A DNA stretch of 64,000 nt from NCBI GenBank assembly GCA_013400975.1, contig WBMZ01008987.1, positions 159,670 through 223,669 on the forward strand, given 5' to 3'. Position 1 is the first letter of the stretch. Every line of letters starts with the position of its first letter. The stretch comes from Atrichornis clamosus (Eukaryota > Chordata > Aves > Passeriformes > Menuridae). Both the position numbers and the translations under genes were made by a program. Below, one piece after another: positions 15,101 to 27,796 of the stretch. The notes beneath the pieces are model-generated. The model did not search any database. It was not told where the DNA came from and saw only the letters and a program-made list of their open reading frames with translations.

Positions 15101-16987
15101 GAAGTACTAAACATACAGAAGAATGTCAGAACTTCACCAAGACTCCCCTAAAAAACCCCCAACCAACCTAGCAAAAAAAACTGCCACGGAAACAAGGTTG
15201 TGTTGATCTATGTAAATGGTTCTTGGGAGCTGGGGTTTACTCAACAAAGCGAAGTTAAGTGAACACGTTATTTGGGCTTGAAGAAATCACGTATATATCC
15301 ACATCTCTTAACACTGATAACACTCCCTACCTACACGTACTTCCTCTGTTGCTTTGGCATCTCACAGGGTGAAGGAGCAGTGTAAAAGACAGCTAAGCCA
15401 ATCACTGACACAGAGCACTGTGCTGACTGCTGAGTGCCCACGTCAGCATTTTAAAAGATTACCTGTGAGCTCTGCCATGAGGGGAAGAAGGGTAGAAAAG
15501 GCAAAACTAAGCAAGCAGAGAGTCTATGGGATTTGATAAAATATTAAGAATTTGCTCTCAGAAAATGCAAGTTTTAAGGTTTCAGCTTCAATCTTGTGCC
15601 TCATAAATCATTACTCCCCCCCTTTATTTGTAATAGCTAAGACAATTAATCTTTTTATACTATCACTCTATATTGTTCCAAATCCAGAGGTTTGGTTCAA
15701 CACTAGATACTTAAACTCTAAGTAATTCTTTATAGCCTATGTGGTTTATAGACTACAGCAGGATCTTTCAACATAGTGTTTGTTATATTAATAAACATTT
15801 TTATTTGTTTACACATACAGTAATACTGTATCTACTACATACTAAATAAAATGCATAATTTATTTGCATTTTCCCATCTGATTTTCTGAAAAGGCTCATA
15901 AAATTTTAATGAAAGTAGTTAAAGCAACAGAATATGTATTAAAATTATATACAAAATATGACCTTAAAAGAGTACTATTAAAATTGCAAAGTAAAGTGCT
16001 TAGGCTTGAAAAATACCATAGCAGAGGTGTCCAACTTATCTCTCTCTATGTGCACATTCTAATAGACTTTCATTTTATGTCCCAAATATATCATGACAAT
16101 TTTATTTGCAAAACTCCAGTTTCTTTTTTTCAGGAAAGATCTAGGATTTTCTTCCACATGTAGAGCAATTCCCCCCTCTTTGTACTGAGCACACACTTTG
16201 AAATCTGCTCTGACATCAGCAGTAGACAGCCTTCATGCCTCCTTCTCAAAAGTAGCAAGGGTTTTTTTAATAAACACTAATGACATCATTTTAAGTCAAA
16301 CGTGTACAACCTGTATCTCAGTGACAAGGAACTGAAACAAGAGGATGAAGATCAATTCAGGTTCCCATTTTAAGATTCTCAAGGCTTGATTCCCCTGCCC
16401 TCCACGCCCTCTTCTGAACACATCACATGCAGCATGTCCTGGGCTCACAGCACTATTGCTGACTTTGGTTGCAGCCTGAATTCACTCAGCACTTCTGCAA
16501 GGCAGCACACACCCAGGCCAGGCACCAGGGTGAAGAACACACCATCTCACTGACTGAGGGGGGTTTAAAGACACCTCCTGGCCCCCAGCAATTCTGGGGC
16601 ACAGGCAGAGCAAGAAAATACTCCGAGCAACACTTAAACGCTAGAAAACAGAAACATAGTTTCTTTTTCCCTATGACCAGGTACACCACTATGATCACAC
16701 CCCCAAGCCAGAATAAACCAAACAATACACACCTTTCCACTTCAACAACTAATGAGGTGAGGGCTGGGCCCTCCACAACAGCCTTCTTTTCCCTGAAGCA
16801 GATCCCTCTTGTGCTCTGACAGTAAAGCCTCTGGGAAGCGTCAGGGTTTGATTATACAGTCTCACACCACCAGCACCCACAGAAAGGGTCTGAGTTGCCT
16901 TTGCTCGTGCTGCCTACTTCAGACACCTTAAGCCTTCAAACCTATATTCTTCTAATTAACAGAGTTTGTATATAAAGTTTCCTACAA

Positions 16988-17079
16988 GTGGGGGTTTGGT
17001 CTGGTTTTTTTTTGGTTGTCAATTTTTTTTTGGTTGTTTTGTTTTTGTGGAGTTTTGTTGTTTGGTTGGTTTTGTTTGT
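16988..17079. repeat. T/G-rich low-complexity tract
   Basis: About 90 bp consist almost only of T and G on the plus strand, with runs of 8-9 T broken by GGTTG and GTTTG units. Adenine is nearly absent, which removes stop codons and creates a spurious open frame at 16966-17349. Confidence 0.9.
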
Positions 17080-17175
17080 ACTTTAAAAAGCAGTTTTCTT
17101 TACTGCACAGCTGATTGCCACCCTTTTTCTCCCCATGCTGTTTCCAGATGCACTGCCCTAGATCAGCAAAAGCTA

Positions 17176-17345
17176 GTCTCCCCATCTCTCTGTTACATCA
17201 CCCTTTGCCACACTACATCTTCTCACCTAGTGACATGCCCAATCTCCCTTCTCCTCCCATTCCCAGCATCCTTTTCTAGCTCCCCCCCACCTCCCCTAGT
17301 AGCTCTCTTCCATTCCTCTAGCCATATATACTTACTTTTCCTCTC
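17176..17345. repeat. Pyrimidine-rich tract
   Basis: The plus strand is strongly C/T-biased, with runs such as ctcccttctcctcccattcc, ctcccccccacctcccc and cttttcctctcc. On the PARD3B transcript this is a purine-rich stretch. It could adopt triplex-type DNA structure, but this is inference from composition only. Confidence 0.75.
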
Positions 17346-20300
17346 CTAAACAAAAACAAATATCAGAGTTATTTTAGGAGACAGTAAAAGAACAATCTCT
17401 GTCAAAAAAAAAGCAAATAAAACCCACGCTTCAATTGACACTTGAATGGAAAGTTTTACTTCAAACAGCTCCAGTTTCATAGAATCTGTAATGGGATGTG
17501 TCACGCATGACACTTAACAGGTGATAACACAGTGACTACTGCACACTACACCCATACTCTATACACCAAGAGAGAAAAGAAAAACCAAACCACGAGTAAA
17601 GGAGAGCAAAGGGTTTTTTTCTGAGACTTAATGAATTATCCATATTTCCTACAGAATGGCAGAAAAAGAATGACTGCAAAAAATCATTTTCTCCTGTTTT
17701 TTCTTTAATGTGTTTGCTTTTTAGTATAAACTCAGACTGAGAATTATTCTTTGTAGCTATTTTGTGATGTACATTTCAGTCATAAGCACTGAGTTATTCC
17801 ATGCAACTGCTGATAAAATTTAGTCCTGCATGTAATGCTCATTTTTTTTGTACCTTTAAAATTAAACTACTGTGCTATTTTTTAAAAAGGAATTAAACCC
17901 CAGAAGCTTCGATCGAACAATTTTGTCATTTTGCTTTCAGAATTAGGCTTTCAGAATCTGAGAAGATTATAAAGCAATAAAAAAAGAGGCATCTGATTAA
18001 CTACAGTATATTGAATTTCTCTTTTATAACATCTCTGTTTGTCAACAGCAGCATTACAACTGGCAACCGAAAATACAACTCCTTTTTTGAACACAGGAAT
18101 TTATGCCAACTGCAGATAGCAACAAAAATTGTAATTACATGAAAGACCCAAACAAATCAATGCCAGATCCTCTATTCTGGTCCTTCAGCAGAGAGACACT
18201 TGAGAACTGCCATAGTAAGGTAACAGAGCTTTTTATTTGCAATTTTTTAAAGTGCAATCACACTTCAGTAATGGATGCAAACTCCTAGTGCCGAGTTCTA
18301 GCTCTGGTCCATTTGTCCCTCTGTTTGCCAGGTCCTGACCCCAGCACTGGAAAGGACACAATCCCTATTTAAGCTTTCAGTGCAGCAGAGTCAGGATCTT
18401 GCTGCTATTATGGCACTAAGGAAACTAGCATTTTGAAATTGGGCAAACTGTAGAACTAGTGTCTGCCTCTCTCCACTGAATTCCCTGCTTTGCCCTGAGC
18501 CCACTGGTCACACTGGACAGAATGGTTCCTTCCTACTCCCTTCAGTCTGTGAATTTAGCAACACTAGAACAGGAGAAAGTCTACTGAAACATGCTGTGCA
18601 GCAGAAGTTCCTGGGACTTGATTATGTCCTGCATGCTCACCTGGTCCTTGAGAATCTGGAAGTGAACCTTTCAGGTCACAGATTTGCTCTCCTCGCAGAC
18701 AGACATTCAGTGCACAAGATTTGCTTTTAGATGTGAGAACCATCTCAAAGATGGGGGAAGGATTAGAGGAGAATTTTCACAACAGAAGGGGAATAATCAA
18801 AAAGGGCAGGAATCAGAGATACATTAGCCTTAGTATAGATGTCACACTGCTGGTGGGGGGAGGAATTGGCATTTAAATTTCTTTTAAAATATTCAAACAA
18901 ATGTAGATAAGTTTGATGTCACGTCCATAGGGATCTTCCGTGCATTCACAGGGTTAAGGTACCAGTCATTATGCTTATTATCTGTAGATCAAATCAAAAC
19001 CATCGGAAACTACATCACCTCGTGCAAGACTAAATTAAAGCAAATTAAAAATTTCATCTATGAAGACATTCAGCAGAAAAAAAGGTAAACACTAGAGGAG
19101 ATACATTTTGAAAGGGCAGCATGGCACTACTGCCTGAGGTAAAGAGAAAGTACCTGCTGATAGCCCATGGTAACTCAAGGAAGGGTCTTCTACTCTTCTG
19201 TAAAATGCTTTCCATTTGGGTTCCCACTTGCTATGTAAAACCTCTCCTGGCTCTGCTCTTAGGCTTAGTAGGACACTTAATTAGGGATGATATTCTGGGT
19301 ACTTTTGGAGTGCTGTGTAGGTAAGTGCTAAGTAGCATTGCTGTATTGAAAGACCCACTAAAAATAATGCTGTTTTATGAGATATACAAATGGCAATGTA
19401 ATTCTTTCCTTCAAAGTTAATTTCTGAACCATATTGCACTGCACAGCTTTTATTACACAAAAATGTGTATTAATAAATAGCGCCAGCAACCCATTTTATA
19501 TAATAAAGCCTTATTTCAAATGTTACAGGAAGCAAACATTATACAAGATACTATTCCAGAAGTGAGCTGGACTAGAAATATCAATTACCTTCAACATCCT
19601 TTTTATTGACATGGCAACATGATGGGACTTCAAAACAAAAAATGAAGAAGAAGAATCATTCAAAGTGGAGAATTACAAATGCTTCCCTGTCTACATTCAA
19701 GCCTCAGAAGGTAATGCAACTTGCAAAAACACAGTATTAGAAAATTTTAAAAAACCCCCAACAAACCAAATCAACCACAAAACCAGAATGCCAAACAAAA
19801 CCACAACAGTTAAATCTTCCGTTGGGCTATGTAATTTTTAACTTTCAGTCAACTAGTTTAAAAAAAGAAAAGTATACCCTTCCTCTCTTCAGCCAGTAGT
19901 TCATTTAGTTCAGTGCTCTTCTTTCTACATCTCATACTTCAAGCTCCAAAATGTAAGTTAGAGGGCCAGATGTATTATCTGGGAAGTTTTCCAAATTCAT
20001 TAACTCCTTGGCACCAGTGACTTCAGGAGACCCACTGCCAGCACTGAATATTATGCCCAGCAAAAAAAACAGCTCCTGGAGGGAAAGGATTAATAAAACG
20101 AGGCTTTCAGCAGTGGCTGTTGGTCTCTTTGGTCACAACAAGCAACTAAAAGAATCACAGTAGCTGCCAACACTGATCACAGCCAGCTTTCAGCACCTAG
20201 TACTCTGCAGGTCTTTCCTGAATATCTGCAGATCATTCACCACAAATCTTGAAAAAAGCACAGGTATTTCTTGAAGGAACACAAAACCAGTAGTTGGAAA

Positions 20301-23300
20301 AAAGACTGTCAAGAAGGCTGTGACTCCAGTTCTAACTGCAGAGGGTGGTAAATGTTACGCAGGGGTGTTAGAATCACATCATCACTTTCTCCTCAATTAC
20401 AAAAGACACAGACTGAGGGAATTCATTTTCCCTTCTGAAATGGATGCAGTCTGGTTGTCAACAGCTAAAGGACTGATAACTGAACAGCCTTACAGTGCCC
20501 TAAAAATGCAGGAGACCCCACGGATTCACATGTTGTTCTCAGCTTTCCTCTAAGGGCCAAGGAAGGAGTTCCATGATGGAAACCAGCTTACTATCAGTCA
20601 CGTAGGCACTTTCATGAGCCATCTGTTCAGGCACCATCACCAGAGAAGTTCTCTGATTTAAAGATCAGCATATAGCAAGAGCCCCGTAGGATTTTAAACA
20701 TTAAACTTGTTTTGCTGGCTGCTGTGCCTTACTTTGAATCTTCACAATTTCAACAAAAAGCACTATGATTTATTTACATTCTTCAAATTTCAAATAGACT
20801 ATTTCTTAACCTTTGATTAAGCTTAATACCAGCTTTCTTGGGTTTTTTTCCATCTCCAATCACTTCAAATTTAGTAACAATTTTTACTGTGTGCGATATT
20901 CCAGGATCCCACGAAACCAAGATGTCAGGTCCTAATAACCACTTCTACAGAAGTGCAGTATCTATTATGCTGTGTGAAATTCTGCACTAATACAGTTACA
21001 CTGCTTTGTCTTATAGAGAAAGCTTTATTTCTGCACTCCTTATAAAGACACATTCACCATATTTACAAGCTCTCCTATGCTCATATGAGTCAGAAACAAG
21101 CTGGAATATGAGGCAGTAGGAAGCTCCAAGTCAAAGCAGAAACTTCAGCAAAGACAAGAAATGTGGCAGGCTCAGCACAGACAGTCACAGCGGAAAATGC
21201 TGCCAGGTCTCAGGAAGAGAATGCATGTCCCAAACAGCCCACAGCTGGGAACTCCTGCCAGCACCACACCACTTGCTAGAGAGTATTTCCACGCACAACA
21301 GCAGGCATGACGCTCCTCCAGCCCACTGCAGGCTGGCACACACAATGGATTTACCGCTGACACATGACCACTTACTTCAAATACTAGCAGGACTTACATT
21401 AAATGGATACATTCATCACAACTACTAAAAGTCTGCACTTTATTTCATTTTATACTACTTAAACATTCTGGGGTTTTAACACCCTCTTGACGTGCTTCAC
21501 AGAATTCTGCACAGAGCAGTATTCACCAATACTGACCTAGGGGAGAAGTAGGAACTATGGGGAGTGAACAGAAAAACACGCCCCCAAGACTCACTTAATA
21601 TAACAATATGCCCAGATTCACCTCAGGAAATTAAAGAGGAGAAAAAAAAAGAGTAAAAGAAGTACTAATGTACAACTGAAAAAAAATCCTGTGTGTTGGA
21701 TTTTTCTTCCTAATCGCTTTTCCCACTTCTGCATTGTAAAGGAGCTGTAACACTGGGAACTGCTGAGCTTGAAATTTCCCAAGTCACACTAAAAAAAGTT
21801 CCTATCCCTTCCTTTGCTCCTAGAGCAAAGAATACTCCCCAAGGAAAAAAGGCTGTTGGCTTGCAATCCCTGGATGCCAACAGTTCATTCTGGGTAATGC
21901 ATCATTCCCATATTACTGAGATGTGATTGAAAAGAAGCAAATCTTTCACCTCTATTGTTTATTTTTGAAGACTGCTCTTTGGGTATCTGCCAGATGAGGC
22001 CTTCTCTGGGAAAAGGTGGACCTTACTGTCATGCACACTCTCCACTCAAAGTTTACCCACATTTAAGAATAAGGCATTCCTCACGTGCAGAACCACTCTT
22101 CAGCATCTCAGTCTAATAAACTCATGTTGCAGCTTTAGCAGGCAGTTCCCTGGCTATGTATTCACACAAGTACTCTGTAAAGTTCCTATCTTTTAAGTTT
22201 TATTTCATACTCGTCAGATTGAAGTATCTTACTTTGGTCCACTTTTAGGGCACAAGCTTCCTTCACAGAGAAGTCCAAGTTGTTAGACATTCTCAGTAGA
22301 TGTACATGCACTTTTGTTCTTAAAGTGGGAACATGAGAAGGGCTTTGCTGTTGAAGCCAGGGTTGTTTTACTACAGTTATGTAGTATTGAAAATTATCAT
22401 TTTCTGGGTGAGACTGAGTGAAATAAATGCTTCCACTCAGGCTTTTACAGGGTCCTTTGCTCTCTGGTTCAGCAGCTTACTGTGATCAGCTGGATTGAAA
22501 GAAACCCTACTCAGTCCCTGTGTTTCTTAAAGAAAACTTCCCTTTCTGTCTGAGCTGCCTGTTTGCTCCATCCAGCCCTTACGAAAGCTTCTGCCTGCTT
22601 GTCAGACTCAGCTGCTGTCAGTGACTGCTCAATCTTCTCTCACTCCTTAGGACAGGACCAGACCCAGAGCACAGCAGCCCCAACAAAACTAAAAGACAGT
22701 TATAGCACTTGAACAGCAAGTAACATCACACAGACAAAAATACACAAACCTAACTTTCACTGGCCATTAAGCAAACCTCTCAGAAACCTACTTTCAGTTT
22801 AGTCTTCAGGACAATAAAAAGAGACTCAAACTTGCTCCCCCACTTCCTTTCTTTCAGCACAAAGACATCTGTGAAGATCTGCAAATCTTCTTTCATCCAC
22901 ACTTTCTCCCTCAGATGTGTCTGCCTACCCCTTTCACCCCAGTCAACTTCCTTCAGCTTAGGCTGATCCCAGGATCAAAAAATGTCAGTTACAAAATCAT
23001 TCTTCTCTTCTCCCAAGTTTCCTTTTTCTTGCCCCCTTGACTAAACCAGAAGATTTCTATTTTTTTAATAGAATTATTCTTCTGCTAGGTTAGCTTCCCA
23101 CAACAGCTCATCATGGAATTATAAGAATAATAATGCTGGCATAGAGAGAAAGGGGGCAGAAACATGTGGCTCAGCTTTTATAAATGCAAGGCTATAACAG
23201 CATATCAGGAAAACATTCAGTGGACATGCTATTTTATAAAAGCTCAATCACAGACCCTAGAATTTGCATCTGCATTGCAGTTGGTCTAAATTCAGTTTTG

Positions 23301-24947
23301 CTCCAGATCCTAAATCCCACACAGGAACATTGAGGGAAACAGGTTTCTCCTGCAAGCTTATTATTGTTCTCAGCAGATCAGATCTATTCACTTTAATAAC
23401 TGTAATTCAAAGAAAGATCAACGGGCACTGCTCTGCCCTATCTTAATACAAAGCACACTAAGAGTCACAGAACACAAAGCAATCATAAAATCAAAGTGAA
23501 TAAAGTGATTTAAGAAAAGATTCTTGCAATCTAAGGATGAGACAGCAGGGATGCTCTTGTTCAGTTTTATTCCCTGGTCCTGCCATTGAGAAAGTGATTT
23601 TATTCATGGCAAGTAAAACAGTCTTAAAAAAATAAAAATAAAACCCCCTCCAAATCAATGCAAGTTTGGCATTTGATTTTAATAAGGATATAGTTTGACA
23701 TGTCAGATAAGGTGATTTAGTAAACAGCTGCCTCAAAGTCACAATTCTCACATCCATCCACTTGCTGAGTTTCCCTTCTACTGGCATGCAAGCTTATCTC
23801 TCAAATGAGCGGTTCAATGAGATAATCTCAGCACTATTCATTTTTGTCTTTCTTGTTTTAATTTCAGGCTGGCTTAGCTCTTTCCACCACCTCAGCTAAG
23901 CTGTGGGGGTGGAATAAAGAAGTAATGGAAACCAGGCAGCTGCAGATAGGAAGCATGGTGACCAAGACTGCCTTTTTCAGCAACAGCAAGTTTTAGATCA
24001 ACATCATAACATCAAGCATCACCCTCAAGTGAGGGATTTTTATCTATAGATGACTTTCTCAGGACCTAACAAAAAAGAGGTCACAACAAATCATCATCAC
24101 ACAGCTAATAAAGTCTTTAAAAAAAAAAAAAAGGAAAAAAGTTGTCAAAACAATGGTTACAGCTGGTGAGTTACTGGGGGTATAAAGTAATTCTTCTCAA
24201 GAGTAAAAATGCGTGCTTGTTTCCTTCCATAGGAAGGATCTAACTACGTTATCTGAGAGCTGTTTATCAGCCACATAGACCTAGCAGGCACGGGGGACTA
24301 AAGACCTCCAGCCTGACATTCAGAAGAGACTTTCACTAATAAACTGCTTTTCACTAAAATTCAACATACAGAATGTTCTGTTAATTTAGAATAATGGTTT
24401 GAAGACAGAACTGGTAAGTGTCCCACCTTCCTTTTCCTGAGTCAGTGAAAAAGCAAACTTCTGTTTGCTTTTAGAGGCTGTTAATCGAGGCTCTCCACTC
24501 CCTTCCACCTCTAACCAATGAAGATGGTTAAGACAATATACAACATAGAAACTCTTACACATGTGAAAAAATAAAGTCCACTAAAAAAGGGTAGGAAAGC
24601 CTTATTAGCATAGAGTATGAAGTTATTGTATCATCCTGGTTTCACCAGGCAAGTTGTGTTTGAAGAAAAGAAAAAAACAACTGCAGAGATTCAACCAAAG
24701 CTAAGCATTTTAACTTTTGGACTAGAAAGTCCAACAATATAATAGATTCAGTGTAACATCTCTGACTTTACACTTTGCCAGACGTAAATACAGATGAAAA
24801 CATTAACTCCGCAAGTGACCTGCAGGGAAAAAGGAAACTTATTTTTTGCTTCTCAGCTGCATGAGCTGATACATATTCTCAGACGACAATCTATTTGGAA
24901 CTATAAGTTCAAAGGAACACTTTGCTTGGAGAATCATAATCAAAGTT

Positions 24948-24985
24948 AATGATGATGATAATGTTGATAATAACAACAACAACAC
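24948..24985. repeat. Trinucleotide-like patch (GAT/AAT/AAC)
   Basis: The tract reads aatgatgatgataatg, then ttgataataacaacaacaac. It is a decayed compound trinucleotide repeat in the intron. Confidence 0.85.
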
Positions 24986-27774
24986 TACCACAAGAAAATA
25001 ATCATTCAGGAAGAGACGCCCAAAGTGAATGTAACAGTGAAAGAGTGAACAATCTTGCAAAAATATTCCCCACAATAAAACATGAAACATAACCCACAAC
25101 GTAATGATTCAAAGCTTACAGAGCCACAAGCTGTGGGCAGTACAGAGTACTGAAGCATTATAGAAAGGTAGTTGCATTTGGTTTTGTGCCAGTCAAACTG
25201 AAATAGCTCCAAGCATCAGACTGGTTGAAGTAAGGGAAAAATCACACTGCACAGCTTCTAGTGACACCACAGTTGCTTACACCCAGTATCCAAGCCAAGA
25301 CACATAGGTTAGGCTACACTGGTATTGCTAAGGTATACTGCAGACTGTGAAGTAGACAAGTCCTCTTCACACTTGCAAGAATGATTGAAGCCGCTAAGTA
25401 TTACCCTCTAGTTCTCAAAGAGAAAAAAAATGAACTAAAATCAACCTTCTTTTCCTCTCACAAATGCAAAGACAAGTCAGATTCTATATGCTACATGCTT
25501 TCAGCTAGTGGCAAGGCCCTTATTTGTACAGGCACTTCACTTACATACAGCAGGCAGCTCAGCCATTTACCTGAGTCTTTTCTACTGTGGAGCTAGTTAC
25601 TGTACAAGTTCTTATGAACTCAGTACTAAACCTAATGCTCCCTTTGAAAAGCTCAGCTTTAATGATATCTATAGCAGCAAGAAGGCTTATTTAATAAAAT
25701 TATAAGATCTGGCATGAGAAGAGAACAGCACTTCCCTATACACCTCTTTGACATAACTGTGTTACCTGCAAATCAAATTTGCTACAATGGCACCAGTCTC
25801 AAACAAGCCTACCAGCATGCATTAAGACTTTCTGCAGTCTTTCCTAAATCCACTATTAACCCCCACCAGAACCCTTGATTAAAAGGAAGCCTTTTGTGCT
25901 ACATAAGCATGCATAAATCACGGGATTTTTCTGGTGTTCCAATAGCTCAGGTCTGGCATGATTCTTCCAGCTAAAAAAAATAAAAAGTTCTCCAGTTTTG
26001 CCTGCTCTTCCGAGTCTGAACTCAAGTTGCAGCAATAAGCTTAGCCTAGTATTTACACTTTTACCAGAACAAACTTTAACACACTGGATTTTGCCTGCAC
26101 CAGATTCTACTTTGTCACTGCAAAAAACTAAGCTAGAATCCTTAAAATCACAGGTTAAGTTTGCATTTGCAAATATGGCAGTATCTAGGCACACCTGAGT
26201 TTATTAGAAGGTAATCATCTACACTATAAAAGTCATAACAGCCCTTATACTCACACAAACATCCTAGAAATGGTTCAGGAGTTAGGCTATACCAGGCACA
26301 GCTTCCAGAGGCAACCTAAGGCCATTTTACAACAGAGGCTCAGAGAACAGACGGGGATCATCCTATGCCTCTGAACTTTAGAGCCAAAGGGGACATCCAG
26401 CTTACACTTTTATAGATGCAACCTGAGCATATCATAGACTTACTTCACTTAGCCACGCAACCATGGCTTTTGCAAGTGGCTGAAGAGCCTTTTCTGAACG
26501 TAATGATGAAGCTAATCTGTTGCGCTTTCCATGCCCTATTCCGCTGGGTCACATAAAATCTGCCAATAAACCTAACTTTTCAAGCACTCTTGTGTCCTAA
26601 ACCACAATCTTAATCCTTATCCTCAGCCTTAACAAAACCTCAGTAAAATGTCTTTAATGCAGAACACATCCTGGCACTAAAGGATGCAGAGATACACCAA
26701 GACCTTGAACCTAAATTATTCAAAACTATCTCCACTTTTAATCTGAATTGCAGATTAACCACAACTCAGTCACCCATATAGGAAGCAGTACAGACTGGAG
26801 ATCTACTGGATGTGATGGCACTCAGGCCTCATGAAACCCTGACCTTGCAGGATTTAGCTGTACACCTACACCCTCAAGCCATCTTTCCCAGAATACTAAT
26901 CCCACCTACAGGCTGAACAGCAATGTGGGAACTGCACTGTCAGCAAAATTAACGGTAAGGGGCAGAACTTGACCAAAAGCATCCTTCAAACTGTCCCAGG
27001 GGGCCTTTTCCTAGTCAAGTCCTAAGCCCATCTCTTGCCACATGTCGTGGTTTAACCATATAGCATTAACTCGAATTCAGCTCAGTAACAGCGCTACGCC
27101 CCACCACTCAGCCTTGCTGGTACCAATCCACAGCCTGGTCACGTGCTCCTCACATAGCAGCCAGCAAGAAAATAAGGTCTTACTCATCTTGTCTCAAAAC
27201 TGTCTTGAAACACAACCCGAGCCAAAAGCATGGTCTACTGACATTAAAATAAAAATAGGAAAGCTTTTTTGACCATTTTGCTAATTAATATGTCAGAGCT
27301 CATAAAGAAAGACTCATCAGCTTTTCTCCAGCACTGCATCATCTGGAAGAGCTGTGTCAGCAGAGACCTCAGCAGTCAATACATACTAAAAAGTGTTCTG
27401 AGCAGTAAATCAGAACACAAAAAAGAATTTTAGAAAAAAAAATTAAAATAGCTGGAAAGAATTCAGTACTCAATTTCAGTATTTGATATAAACCAGATTA
27501 TATCTGATATGCAAGTCTTGCCCTTCCTTATAAAGGATATTTTCCTAGCTGTCGTGGAACTGCTTTTATAAAAAGCTAGGAGTTTATGAAAAACCTAAGC
27601 TAAAGTTTGCTGATTTTTCATCTTTATGCACTTACAATGATCTTCTCTGCTTACAACAGAGGCACCGCTTGTCTGCTTCTCATTCACATCATTGGAACTG
27701 GCATACCATTGCTGAGCACACAGGAAGGTTACAGAGGACAAACTCCTCCTTAGAGCATTTGGAGAAGTCGCCTT

Positions 27775-27796
27775 ACACACACACACACACACACAC
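27775..27796. repeat. (AC)11 microsatellite
   Basis: A perfect dinucleotide run of 22 bp. It is likely polymorphic in length and has no coding role; a short open frame crosses it only by chance. Confidence 0.97.

Noticed and set aside
16469..16819. Overlapping open frames on both strands (116 and 96 codons)
   Set aside because: No domain or family resemblance in either strand; antisense overlap of this kind is typical of chance frames.
17478..17510. 'catagaatctgtaatggg' as a possible CR1 remnant
   Set aside because: The similarity ends after about 10 bp and the ttggaaggga-type body is absent.
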